The notes beneath the pieces are model-generated. The model was not told the DNA's origin and did not search any database. It saw nothing but the letters and a program-made list of their open reading frames with translations. From Ifrita kowaldi (Eukaryota > Chordata > Aves > Passeriformes > Cinclosomatidae), in NCBI GenBank assembly GCA_013398055.1, contig VZRS01000224.1, forward strand, positions 558,001 through 622,000: DNA of 64,000 nt. The letters run 5' to 3'. Below, in pieces: positions 24,855 through 37,400 of this stretch (positions are counted from its first letter, which is position 1; each line of letters begins with the position of its first letter). Both the position numbers and the translations under genes were made by a program.

Positions 24855-27800
24855 AATCTCACAAATTTAGAAGTCGTCCAATTATAAGTACTTGCTCTTC
24901 AAGGAAAAATTCAAATTTTTACTAGTGCACATTCTCAAGTTTTCCTTAGAAACCTAGAATAAAATATACACATATTTCCAGCTGGAGTTTTTCAACGAAA
25001 AATCTTATCATAAAGCAAATGACAGGGAGGTACACATACTTGAGCTTAATACAAATCCAGCTTGATAAATGGATGGAAATATGGGGTTAGCAGGATTTAA
25101 TTCATTCTTAGCCTTAAACCAGTTTTTGATAGTAAGTGTGAAGCTAATAATACTAAATAACTGTAGTAGAAAGATGCTTGGCATGTGTAAAGTAGAGTTA
25201 ATCACCTGTACATTCCTGGGTTATGATTACTAAGATGCTCATTATCCAGCATTGTGCATCTAAGGGGACATGTAACCACTACATGTTTCTTTACTAACCT
25301 GGAGGGAAGTACCTAGACTTTAGTCCTGCAACTCTCATTTTTAGTTCATCACTTTTTCTCCCATGTGCAGTAACATCTTTTCTATTTCATAAATAATTAT
25401 TTGCCTGCGTCTTTTTAAGTTTAAAGGAAAGTCTGAAGCAGAAAACTCTCAGCTGGAGACCTGGCTTGCCTAGAAAAAGGCTTGTGTTAACTAACACCTA
25501 ACGCAGTGCTACCGCCAGACCAAGTAACAACAGCACAGAAAATACAAAGTATTTTGACAACACAAAAATCTCACTAAAAAAAGCCACCTTGTAACTCCCA
25601 AGGAGCAGCTACTTATACTTTCTCTGTTGATAGCCATGCAAAGGTAATTCCTTACTTTAAATTATCAGGCAGCTCTTCCTACTTACACAGTCACATGACC
25701 CCAATGAAAGCACCGATTGACTACAATCCTATCTCCAAACCTGCTACCCGCCTCTCCACAGGAGCTCCAGGGACATTCACATGTTAAGCCAGTTCTGGGA
25801 GGAGCACTCTGGTTCTGCAAACAACATAGCCAAAGTCTGTTCAAAACCTGTGCCTTCCAGTTTTCCCTTGAACACAAGTTCAGGCCACAATGAAAAGAAA
25901 AACAAAAACAAAACAAAAACCAGTCATTAAAGGAACATGGTCTATATGATAAATAAGGGGTTCATAATACAAATTCTCCCTTGGACTTACATTGTCTTTC
26001 AACTTCTGTATTTTGCACAACATCTTTACATACTGTTACTGTTCAGATTAGATATGTCTGTATTTTAGCCTAGAATCTTGCATTTCCTCTGCATCTTGGA
26101 AGACCTGTGCAGACCCATGAGAGCTGACAAGCCTACAGGAAACCAAGTGCAATTTTGAATCCTTGGATGATTTAAGGAGGACTACACTGGTTGAATACTT
26201 TAGGTCTTTCTACATGCAAATATGCAAAGATTTATGAAGATGCAGCTTAATATATATACAGCAAGTTATGAAGCCTGGCATTAACATTTACTTATTAAGA
26301 AAACTGCATGCACCATCAGATTTTTTTCCCAGAAGGTCTGTGCCTTCAGCCGTCATACATTCTTTACACACGCTGGAGCTTCAGCACAGCTGGTGGAATT
26401 CCTGGGCTCCTACAATGAACTGCTTGTAAGCCCAATTTTGCCGTTTCCAAGGAGCCTGAAGCCATCAGACTCTCTATTCTAAGTTTTAAACCATGTGCTC
26501 TCTTACATCCTGATTGTGACAACACATTAAGTAACACATCCTCCCTAAAGATGATTTAAAAACAAAACACCAAGCAAGCAAACAGTTTTTGGAAGCAGTT
26601 TTTGCGATCCCTTGCTCAAATCACACTGCACAGCTAAATGGGCAACCTGCATTGGTAAAGAAACCAATTATTCTGGCTCTCATCAAGTACAGATTTTGAA
26701 TAAATGTGATATTGCAAGACAGAAATGCTGCAACACTGGTGTACTTTCTGAGCAACCAGGGAGGGAAGAGACAAAACAGTAATATATGTGTTGAACAGAG
26801 GAGCAGGCTTCAAGAAGACAATGATGAGTAGTCCTCTCAACAAGAAGAGGTGGGAATATGCTCTGGGAGAATAAACGACAAAAAGTTAGCTCTTATATGT
26901 ATAGTAAGAGTCATGGAATCTTGACTTAGTATTTGTACTCAAACACGTACTCGGTATCTGGCAACAAAAAGATTATACATATTATACAAAAGATTAACTC
27001 AACAGCAAACCTCAGCATAAGCTTAACTCTGAGGTTAACTTCTCCATCTTCCTCACAAAAAAGCAATCCAACTCCTGTGCACCCCACAGAAAATCAAGAC
27101 AAGAGGCCAAGATCTTCAGCCATTCTGCCTGCAGTTTGTCTCTTGAAAGTATGTTGCATGTGTTAAATGTGGAAGGGCATATCTGAATCACACTCCATTT
27201 GTCATTCACTGACAAAAATCAAGTCAACACAAGGGTCTATCAGCTATGCAGCTCAGGGAACATCTAGCCAGATTTCACATTAAACCAAATCACCAGCATA
27301 AACCAACCTATAGAATCACCAGTGGCCTCCGCTCTCAGGAGCACAAGACCTCAAGTCTCTGCTGTTAGAGGAAAGAGCAATGAAATATTGGCAGAGCTCC
27401 TGGGTGTGAAAGGAGCTGCAAGCAGGACTGGTCCCTCTCACTGAGCAAGCCAGCCTTCCTTCCAGCACAGGGAGATGAGGCCGTCTGAACACCCATACCC
27501 AGAGCAGGGCACTGGCTACGCTCTTGTTTTTGAAGACTGTCAAAGTAGACACGATTTTCTGACCTACCTTCCAACTTCTCTGATTTACTCTGTGGGTTTG
27601 AGCAGACTAGAGATATCCAGCCACAGGTCGCCTACAGTGCTGCTGATCAAAGAGCAAGAGACCACCTACTGTGCTTAAATAGCTGCATGGGAGGAGTCTC
27701 AGCTCATCCGCTAAAGAGGATCGCAGTACTCCCTCCCCAGTCATCTTTCAACACCTAGCTATCACATGGCTCTGAACCTCACAGATGCCCTCATTTATCA

Positions 27801-28079
27801 GTACATGCGATAAATAGGCACTTACTGAAAAAGTAGAATGCAAGGTGATGTCACAGTAAAAGGAGCACTTTAGGAGCTGGCTTGGCCAATCAAACATCCA
27901 AATTCTGGTTATTTTTATTCCCGGGACATACACAAGCATCGAAGATGATGGGATAGATGCTTTTACAAATGCAAAGAATGAAAGCCAGGGCTTATTATCC
28001 AAAAATGCACCCAAGCACTTCCCAGGCTATGCACAAGTGCAAGGTCAAAGCCACTCACCCAATGGCAGAACACAGTTAC

Positions 28080-28168
28080 CTTTAAGGTGCGGTGAAGCAG
28101 CGACTTTGCTTCAACACCACAGGATTGTTTACAAGAAGGGAAATGAAGCTCAACTTCTCCAGCTGAAG
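28080..28168 (-). CDS. Candidate internal exon (89 nt), strong splice sites at both ends
   Basis: On the minus strand the acceptor is CTTGAATTCCTCTACAG|C and the donor ACCTTAAAG|GTAACTG. Frame 3 is open for 29 codons (SAGEVELHFPSCKQSCGVEA, then KSLLHRTLK) and ends in phase 0. Frame 1 is open for 28 codons and stops at TAA two bases before the donor. The entry phase of frame 3 is compatible with the 74-nt candidate at 34061. A second good donor (CATTGG|GTGAGTGG) lies about 22 bases further on. No homology is recognised; a noncoding exon is an alternative. Confidence 0.25.
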
Positions 28169-31100
28169 CTGTAGAGGAATTCAAGGCAGCCAGAAAGTAA
28201 TTATTCAGCTGGAGTTTGGCCAGGACACTGGAGTTAGCACTGCTGTTCTCAAAGACCGTGTCAGGGGACTGTGCAGTGACCACCAGCACCGTCTGTTATC
28301 ATCAACGCTGCTTCCCGCAGAACCCAGGTTCTCCTTGGAAATCTCCCATTTCTGGATTGAGCAAGCCCAGCCCTAGTCAGTTTGGGAACAACGTAGGACA
28401 AGGAGGAAGGGTGAGAAGTATAACTATTAGTGTTACTTTCAAGAGCAGTAAATTTTACATGGATTAAAGGGATGAAATCTTTATATATAGCATAAAGGAT
28501 AATTATAATGAAGGCATCTGTCTAGCTGGCACCACCTACAGCAAGACCTGCAAGCAGTAATTGTACAATAACAACGTGATGTTTAGTGTGAGGTTTAGGA
28601 CATTCTGCCAGAAAACCTAAAGTATCCAGGTTGTAAAACAGTGTAATAAGTAGGTAATCCCCAGCCTGGCGTCCAAGTTACTGCCCTAACCTGTTCCTTA
28701 TGATTATAAAATGTCTTGGTGTCAGCAGGTTCACTGTGAGTCAGAGCTGAAATAATAAATGGCTTATTCTCCATCCTGATGGAGGAAATACATCACGGCT
28801 CATTGTGGCTCACTTACTGAGGCTTTTTTTTTTTAAACAGGAAAATGTAAAAATAACCAACTCATTCTGCCTTATTGCACTTATTTTTGATTAACAAAGC
28901 CCTTATTACAATCAAATTAGAAAAGAAAAAACAGCATGTTTTCAACATGGCCTACAAAAACAATACCTTAGGAAAAAATACAGAAGAAAAAATACTGCAC
29001 AAACAGCTGAAGAACACAAAATTTGTGACAAATAGTCTCTTTGCCAAAGTGATTCCAACACTTGGCTCCTGTAAACAACAGGTTGCCTGAGCTGAGGTAA
29101 AGGTCTAGGCTCTAACCTTGAGGCACTTTTGCTCCCAAAAAGCTGTCTTTAGTCAGGTTCCAGTGTTCACAACACGCTGACAACTCAAGTGGTGTGTTTG
29201 CACACTCAAGACCTCTAGCTGTGAACTCCAGAGGAAAGGTGCCGTCTCTTGCTTCGCACATTGTTGGCAAGCAAACAGTGCCCTACTTCTGTCAGGTCTG
29301 CCCCAACACTACACACAAACCACACAAAACATCCCCTTGAACGCTTTTAAGAGACCCATGAAACACCAGCAACTCAAAAAAACTCATCCTTTACCTAGCA
29401 CAGAAATATGTAACAGCAGGAGTATTGTAAGCAAGGTGCAACCAGTCCTTTACGCTTTTTGCAAACTGAAAGAACAGTAACAAGTGGAAGAAAATAAGCA
29501 CCATTATTTTACAGACTTAGACAAAAAGTACAGATATATTAAGATTATTATTTCAAGCTCAAATTTGGAGCACATGCATTTTTATACACACACAGAGTGG
29601 CCTACATAAGTAGAATACCTAAAACAACAGAATAATATATAAAAACCAGGAAAATAAAGGAAAATCTATAAGCAAATTATTAAATTTTTAAGTAACACCC
29701 ATTCTCAAAAGAGAAATAAAAGTACCTAAAATAGTAAAAAATACAAATAAGAAAGTATTTGCAGAAATTATTAAGGGAAAAAAAAATGGGAGTGAATATC
29801 ACAAACACAGCCCTCATTGTTTTCAGAGAAGTATCTGTCCGAAAGGATTGCAAGTTCTATGACTCTGCATATTTGAAAGACACAGTAAGTGACATTAGAC
29901 TCACAAAGAACACAAAATTCTTTGAATTAAAATAACATGCACTAAGAAAATAAAATTTCTCCAATATTTTATTGTAGGGGAAAAAAAATCCTCACATCTT
30001 TCTGCTTTATATGTAGAACAACAAATTATAAATTAATAATTTAGACAGGAGTAGGAAAAACAAATGTTAATTCTCAGAGTACTACTGCTAATAAACTGGT
30101 AATCAATAACTAAGTTATTTATGACCAATACTACACCAAAATTGCAGATTTAAGTATAAAACTACCTTTAGAGTGGTGTCTCTTGACTGAAATTTTTTTA
30201 AATGTACAGTTTTAGTGCACAAATGAACTATTTCCATTTCTTGTATATCCTTTCTGCAGCTTCTTATGCATGCTTTGGTAACTCAATTTTATTATGACCT
30301 TTAAAACATCAACATCCTGTGGGTAGCAGTGGCCAGGACCCAGAGCTACAATTGCAGCAGGACAGGCATTTTCATCCGATGCACGTTTTGCCACGCCAGA
30401 GTTTGCCTGTGAGACACTGCAGTGCTGCTTTCCACCCCATGCTGTTTTCTAGCTGAAAACCCCGAATAATTTGAGTTCTGTTCTGGAGCTATCCATCAGC
30501 CCTAATTCTTGGCAGCTACTTAAAAGGGCTAATGATCTTTGCAATGGAGTCATGGGACTTTGACTCATGGTCCCAGATTCAGCTCCAGGTTCCACCACCA
30601 GCCCCCACACTGCTCCAGGCCTGTGCTCCTCCTCAGCTGCCCCACCACCACCAGCGGGGACACCGAAACCCCTCTCCTCCTGGGCCTGTCCCCAGGCTTC
30701 ACACCACTCTGTGATGGCTTCAGATACATTCAAGGTTGTCCCCCTTGCAATTGCTCCTCTCCATTGCCATTCAGCAGAAATGCATGCCAAAATAAGTGAA
30801 AATATTGGCATGTGAAAGGTGGATACACTGAAGCTATGCAAGCACAACAAACCATGTCACGGTTTCCTGCAGATCAACCCACACCATCACCCCCCCACAA
30901 CATGTACCCCACAGCTTCCCATGGGTATAACCTCAATCCCACAATCTGCAGCCCCTCCCTAACTTTGCTACTTTCACTCCTTTATATTTAGCAGCCCCCA
31001 AATACTGCAAGCCCCAAGTGAAAGTCCCCCAAACTCCACAGCATCCTTCAGCCCCTCCTAAACAACGTTCCTTGGGGCATCCGCCAGGTCCATAAAAGAG

Positions 31101-34060
31101 CTTGGACTGGCCAGCAAGCTGCTACCCACCAGGAAGAAAATGGGCAAATCCAAGCATGGTTACTTAACCCTTGAACTGAACCTTTTCTTTTTTATGATGT
31201 TTTATGACATCCATAATAATGAATATTCCAGTGATGAGCACAGAAGCTGGATTCATTACTGCCTTGTGACTCATTAAGGGTTTTTTCTAAACTGAGCAAA
31301 GTTTCCATATTTTTTGGGCCACATCTCACATCAGAGCTACACTTCAAGGAACTGTTACAAATCAAAACAATTTCGATGACAACACTACAGAGAAGAACAA
31401 AACACTCAGCATTTGGAATGGCAAGAAATTGGGATTTATAAATATCCCCCAGATACATTTAGAATTTTTAATCCCTTTCACACTTTGGACTTCAACCCTT
31501 AAAAATGCAGGAAGAATGGTTCATTTTAAGCTTCTGGACTTTTTTTTAAATTTTATTTCCATTTTGGCTTGTGATGTGAACAGATCTGTTCAGTGACATT
31601 ACACAGCACTGCTTCTGAAAGCAAAAGTCTGCTCTTTTCTATCCTGCACCAGTAAGAGAAAAAAAATTCCTTCCTTCTGACCCAAAGATCACGGAAAAGA
31701 ATATATTTGTCTAAAGATGAGATTTGCAGACAGTTGTCATACACCTTGTACTGAACAACAAAGTTGGGAAAAACACACAAGCTTTGAATTACACAAGCTT
31801 TTCCTTTAACTCTTTTTATTAATTTTCTGAATTGGTATATTTATTTCCTGAAATACAACTCATAGCAGCTTATTAATTGCAGCTTCTTTTCGACATGCAT
31901 TTAATTCTGCATCTTTTTCTTTTATTCTCATCTGCATTTACAATGTTAATGAAGAGTTCATGCTTCCAGGTAATGATTGTTTTTTTGAACTGATAGGAAA
32001 TCCTATAAGGTCTTACGGTTGCAGATTTTCTCCATAACAAACCCTTCCATTACGTTGCAGATCACACACCTTTAAGAAATTCCTTTTCTTTGTGACACAT
32101 TTTGTCTTCTCTTTAGAAAGTAAAACTTTCCTAACTAAGCCTCAATGACAGAAAGCAGGATTTTACAGAGAAAAAAAATCAGAAAAACACAACAACTCAT
32201 GGCACTCATGATTTAACTCATTTCAAAGTCTTTCTCATTTCCTCTCTTGCCTTTTCTTACAAACACCACAACCAGAACACATTTGTTTGCTTTGATTTTC
32301 AAAACTCTACTACTCCCAAACACGAGAAAATTTCTCTGCAACCCTCTGAGATTACCAGCATATTACAGTTTCTGTTCCTATACCAAGACCATCCAGCCTT
32401 TGCAGACTTTCTAGAAAGCACAGAGCAACTTGCAGTTCAGATATGCCCTACATCTGTCCTGGGAGGGGGCAAGCCCAAGGCTGATGGATGTCATGGCCAT
32501 CTCTGGCTCAAAGAACATAACTCATCATATGCAACCAGGACATGGCACACTGCTGTGTACCCCTGGTCTTGCTTTCAAAAGAGAAAAGGGTGACAAACCT
32601 CTTGGGCTGCATATGCATGGAAGTCATGCTATTGATCTGAAAAAAAAAAACCACCTCTGCTGTGTGTGAGTTGTGTGGTTGTGCTAAGAATTGAGGAGAC
32701 CAGAGTTAAGGCTTCCCAGTGCTGGCAAGCAGGGAGTTAGGCGTGGGTTAAACCCCATGTATGGCTGTCACCTTTCCACCTCCTTGGAGGAGCAGACTCT
32801 TACTATCCTAAGTGAAACCTATGACTTCTCTACAGACTAGAAGATACTCGCTTTTTTAATCCTTCTTACAGAACCGTCTTTCCAGTCCTTTAGTGGCCAC
32901 TGTGGTATGAGCAAGAAGATATTCAGATCTTGGTTTCCCAATCAGTTTGCCAAACTATAGTCTGTACAGAGAAAAACCCAGAGGTTCCTAAACTCTCCGT
33001 GTCTGGACAACATGGCAAATTGGGCCAGTTCCCTCTGGAGTCAAAACACAAAATCTGCACATGAGCTGGAAACAACATGGTCCAAGATACCATCTTAGTC
33101 CCATGCACTTGGGACTACAGGCCTGAATTTGATGAGGTTATCTTGTCAACACTTGAAGCTGTCCCTTGGCCTCTCCCCTAAGCTAATGGTGTCTCATAAT
33201 TTGAGTCTAAAAAGACCTCTATGGAAGGTCACAAGGGCTGCCTCCTTTCTCAGGAATTACTGTGCCTGATGATGTTTCTCTTTGTGAACACTTAGAACAG
33301 GAACCTATTCCCCTCCACCGACTACCAATCCCACACAGAGCAACCTTCTAAGCTAAAAGCAGACTACATAACCCTCTTCACATCTAGCTATCTTCTTTCC
33401 CTTCTACAGCTACACAAGGGTTTTTCTTGCAACACCAACAGGTACTTTGAATCATAAAAGTCAACAAATGGATAGGAACCACTAGGTTTGAATAAAGGTT
33501 CCTTCCTAAGTGGAAGGAGCCTGCAGGAAACCTCACACATTGTTCAGAAGCAGACTATGGTGTTCATACCAGCTAAGTGGTTGGGGAAGCTTTGCTGCTG
33601 CAGAGGAACCTCAGAACCTTACTGTACTCTCCCACAACTGGTTTGCATCAGCAGTTACACACGTGACCTTCAGGTTGCCAGTACAAGATGAAGTCAAACC
33701 TTAAACAGTCAGCAAAATCTATTTTTCTCATTGGTGTTGCCTATGTGAACATTAACACATCGTTTACACGGCAGAGGAAAACAGGTGTTAATGAGGAGAG
33801 GGAATATTCAGTAGAGATATGCTTTGCTACTCTATTTCTATTCCTCATGTAATAAAATTTAGTGTAGGTGGTAGTCTAGCAAATCAGCAGCACTACCAAT
33901 GAACTTGGTCAGAAGTTTCTGACTATAAAAGCATTCCAGCCTCTGCTTTTCCTTAAATTTGGAAGGAAGTTTAATATTTCGGTATAATTCAGTCCATGTT
34001 ATGGACATTTCTAGGAAAAGGTATATTTCCCACAGCAAAGCTCATTTAACAGTCACTTAC
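28169..34060. other. Intron-like or intergenic sequence
   Basis: 29.4-30.2 kb is very A-rich without recognisable repeat families; the C-rich block at 30.45-31.14 kb follows. No gene is supported. Confidence 0.5.
30450..31140. other. C-rich block, possibly an old long terminal repeat
   Basis: 30590-30720 and 30880-31100 are strikingly C-rich with CCCC runs. TGTCACGGTTT at 30856 resembles the start of some bird retroviral long terminal repeats, and CATAAAAGAGC at 31093 is TATA-like. I could not find a matching end or target-site duplication. The 133-codon minus-strand frame here follows from base composition. Confidence 0.2.
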
Positions 34061-34134
34061 CAGCAACAAACTTAAAGCCTTTATTGGCAATTTCAATTTC
34101 TGCTCTGCATGATTCATTTATCCCTGGGATAGGC
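34061..34134 (-). CDS. Candidate internal coding exon (74 nt)
   Basis: The donor is TTGCTG|GTAAGTGACTG, a very good consensus match. The acceptor is CCCTTGCTCAG|GCC, with a moderate pyrimidine tract starting TCTGTCTTCTGCTGG. One frame is open throughout and reads PIPGINESCRAEIEIANKGF, then KFVA, ending with a one-base overhang. The other two frames contain stops. An in-frame stop lies just upstream of the acceptor tract, so the frame is bounded as an exon would be. No family is recognised. It lies 15 kb inside the presumed minus-strand unit that would start at the CpG island. Confidence 0.25.
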
Positions 34135-34401
34135 CTGAGCAAGGGATTCTCCCAGCAGAAGACAGACTAATCAAATTATTTCAAGTCAGTCAGGTATTCA
34201 TTTTATGCCATCCGGCCCCCATGGCAAAATCGCTTGTAATAGCAGATCTCCCAATGTTAAAGGAAAAAATATCTTCACTGGCTTAATCAGAGCCAAGAGA
34301 CAAAGCTCCTACAGTCAGAAACACATAAATGTTACCACTGTCTCATTCTCACTCCTAACCTTTCACGCTGCACTGGGAAGTGGCTTTTATACATATACAT
34401 A

Positions 34402-34440
34402 AAGGTCTTTTCCAGCCTGAACAACTCTGTGTTTCCATGA
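34402..34440 (+). mobile_element. Remnant of a CR1 3' tail
   Basis: A short match to the last 40 bases of CR1: AAGGTCTTTTCCAGCCTGAA followed by CAACTCTGTGTTTCCATGA. It is too short for subfamily assignment. Confidence 0.6.
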
Positions 34441-37400
34441 CACGCACCCTCATTTCAGACACGCACCAGACAGAACACGAAATTACCCTCGCACACAAGG
34501 CAGCACTGCTACATTGCATCCCAGTGGCTGGCACGGAGAGGACAGATTTTTGCAAGATGCTGAAAGATCCCAGGACTGAGCAACAAACCTGAAAAAGCTT
34601 GAGGCTCTCCACCCCTCGTTCTGGGCGCATTGTATTTCATGCATCCATCATGTGCTGGTACTTTTACACATCACGCCTAGCTAAGGACACCTAACGTGGT
34701 AAGTGATTTTTGGTGTCAGTTATTTCTTACCTCTGTCTCACCCTGGATGATTACTTGATAATTAAGAGGTTTGGTGCACTTTCACTCCAGCCTGGTTACT
34801 GAAGAACAGGCTGCAGCACCAGTTTGTTTGCTGGGCACCTGCACTGCACGGCACGGCAGCTAGCTGGCAACGGAAAGTACAGGAAATACCAGCTCTTACC
34901 CCAGGAGAAGACAGGAAAGAGAGGTAAAAGATAAGCAATGATACCAATAACTATGCAGGTTTTTATTTTCCTCTGCTCCTACCAACCTCTCTAAACTCCA
35001 ACAGCTTTCATCCCTCTCACTCAGGAAAGCCATTCAGGCTTCTGCCTTCCCTTCTCTACACCTGCAAATGAAGTTCTTGCTCTCATCATCTATGGAAATG
35101 GAAATATTTCTTCTTGGCCATATAGTTTTTGATGTTGACAGCTTTTATTTCACACAGGAAGAACCTCCTGCACACCTGAAAGCTTGCCAGCCTTTCCTGC
35201 ATGGCACCCTTAGCTCTAAGAAAAGGCACTGCCTCCTTTAAGAGCATCATGATGCCACCACTGCTATTTCCTATGTTCTCAAATCCAATGCAGAGGGCAG
35301 TCACATGCTCCTGTTAGACATCCCATAATACAAGGCTGCTATTTATCAATAAATGCCTTGAGGTACAAAGCAAAGCCCAAGCTAATAGAAATCTGCTGGT
35401 ATTATCTGCTGGTGTTTCACATCAGCAACAGCAGTGGCCAGGGAAAACTGAAGGGGAATTGAGGATGCAGCAGAGAGCATACAAAGAGTAAAGAGGAAAG
35501 AAAGGGGATGCTGCAGGTATTTGAAGAGTTGGGGAATAAAGATGGAGGAAAGGCAACAGAAGTAAAGGCCCAACTTTTTTTCCTTTACCTTTTCCTTTTT
35601 TGTTTTAAACTTGGATCCAAGGCATTAAACAATGACTTAAAATATACACAGGCAAACAGATATTCGCTATGTTTTGCCCAATAAATACCTAACCATTGGA
35701 ACTCATGGCTGCAGGATAACTGCTGGAAAAATGACTTGCAGTGATTAAAAAAGGATTAAATGGGTTTTATAAGCAACAGTATCTGTTGTTAAACATGCTA
35801 AAATAAAATTACAAGAGTTAATAATCTGTTTGCTTCAGGGCATAAACTAATCCTCATCTAAGGGTAGCAGAGATCTGCTTGCATGTCAGCTCGATATCTG
35901 GTGCAACAACTCCTCTCCACTGGCAAGCAGTCCTTGCTTTTGATTCCTGGCATTTAAAAATTGTCTTTCTTGCCCGAAAAAGAGAGCATGCTATTGCTCA
36001 AGCCTTCAACTGACCTCACATAATTAAGTGGAGTTTACCAGACGTATCATTCCCTTGAGGAGCAGGGGTGAAATGCATGAAAAGGGAAGAAAACAGTTTA
36101 ATTGCTCCACATTTCAGTATTCTGCTCCCAATTTCTTCAAATACAGTTGTCAGGGCACTAAAACCAAGCACATCAGTTGAAACTGTTGGAAAAAGCTTAA
36201 AGACATGAACAAAGCACACAATCTATTAGTACTTTTCAGTGCAAATGGTTCATCAGCCGAATCATTTTATGAGAAAATAAGATCTTTGGGACAGCCAGCA
36301 AGGGAAGATTTTTAATATATTAGAACAGAAGAATTTACCCTGCCTGGTTATAGGTAAAGCATTATCTAATATCACAGCCTGGTTCTCAAAGATGGAATAG
36401 GGTTGACATACAAACTCCTCAGATTATGATTCCAGCCCTCTCCAAACCCAAACCCATGAACCTTACTAACAGATTGGCTAGTCTCCCAAATAATTGCCTC
36501 TGGACAAAATACAACATGGGACGTGACACAACCAATGTGGGTATGAACTTCTAGTTTCAAGCACCAGTTTGCACTTTCTCTCAGGTAGGATGGCTGCATG
36601 CTGGGGACGAGTACTCCTCCACTGGCTCAGGACAGCTCCTAGAAGAACAAACCTTGAACATGAGCCCCACAGAACTCATTCCACAAGCAACCTTCTCTTC
36701 CAAATTCCCAGGCTAAACCCACAAGTTCTATCGCTCTACAATTTTTTTATTATTATCTTTTGTTTTTAGCGGGGTGCAAATTCTAGCTGGCTCAATTTGA
36801 CAACCTAAATGCTCAACATTTGAACTGTATTTTCAAAAAAGGACTTTGCAATGGTCCTCATTAACTCACTAGTAACACAGATCAAGCATGTCTAGAGTGC
36901 TTCTGCAAAGTTTGGCACTGACCACCCAACAGATCAGTATCAGTGCTGGAACCCCATGTTAAACTCATAGCCAAAGCAAGAAATATAAAATGCCTGGTAG
37001 GAAAAAAAAACAAATACACAAAAAAAAATCCAAACAAACAAAAAAATCACAACAACAACAAAAAACACCTTTGAAACTTAAACTAGTTTTAGAGAGAATG
37101 CAAACATACTGTTTCAAACTACCGTATGTATATCTTCTCTCTCCTCCCCTACTGCTGAAACAGCAAAGCATGCATGGCAGATGGCATGATTCATCTGAAA
37201 ATCACTCTAGCAGCACTCTATTAGCCTCTAAGGAGTAAACTAGGATAAAAATATTCTGAATGTTAACTAAAAGTAGGCAGTTGTCATGAGGAGTCATCAG
37301 GTCAGTCTACTTGCTTAGTCTGCAGAATTTTCCTTTCAATCAGCAACAAGCACTACACATGAAGATAACATCACTTACTGGTTCTACCTACCTGGAATTA

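Larger units (their letters stand above)
20101..28079. other. Intron-like or intergenic sequence
   Basis: Simple repeats at 20.77 and 24.83 kb. A 172-codon plus-strand frame at 21866-22384 lies in a GC-richer patch and has no recognisable domain. The possible short exon at 24557 is the only splice-linked lead. Confidence 0.5.

Noticed and set aside
26911..26930. GTCATGGAATCTTGACTTAG as a CR1 end
   Set aside because: Only the first ten bases resemble a reversed CR1 tail and the following sequence does not continue the match.
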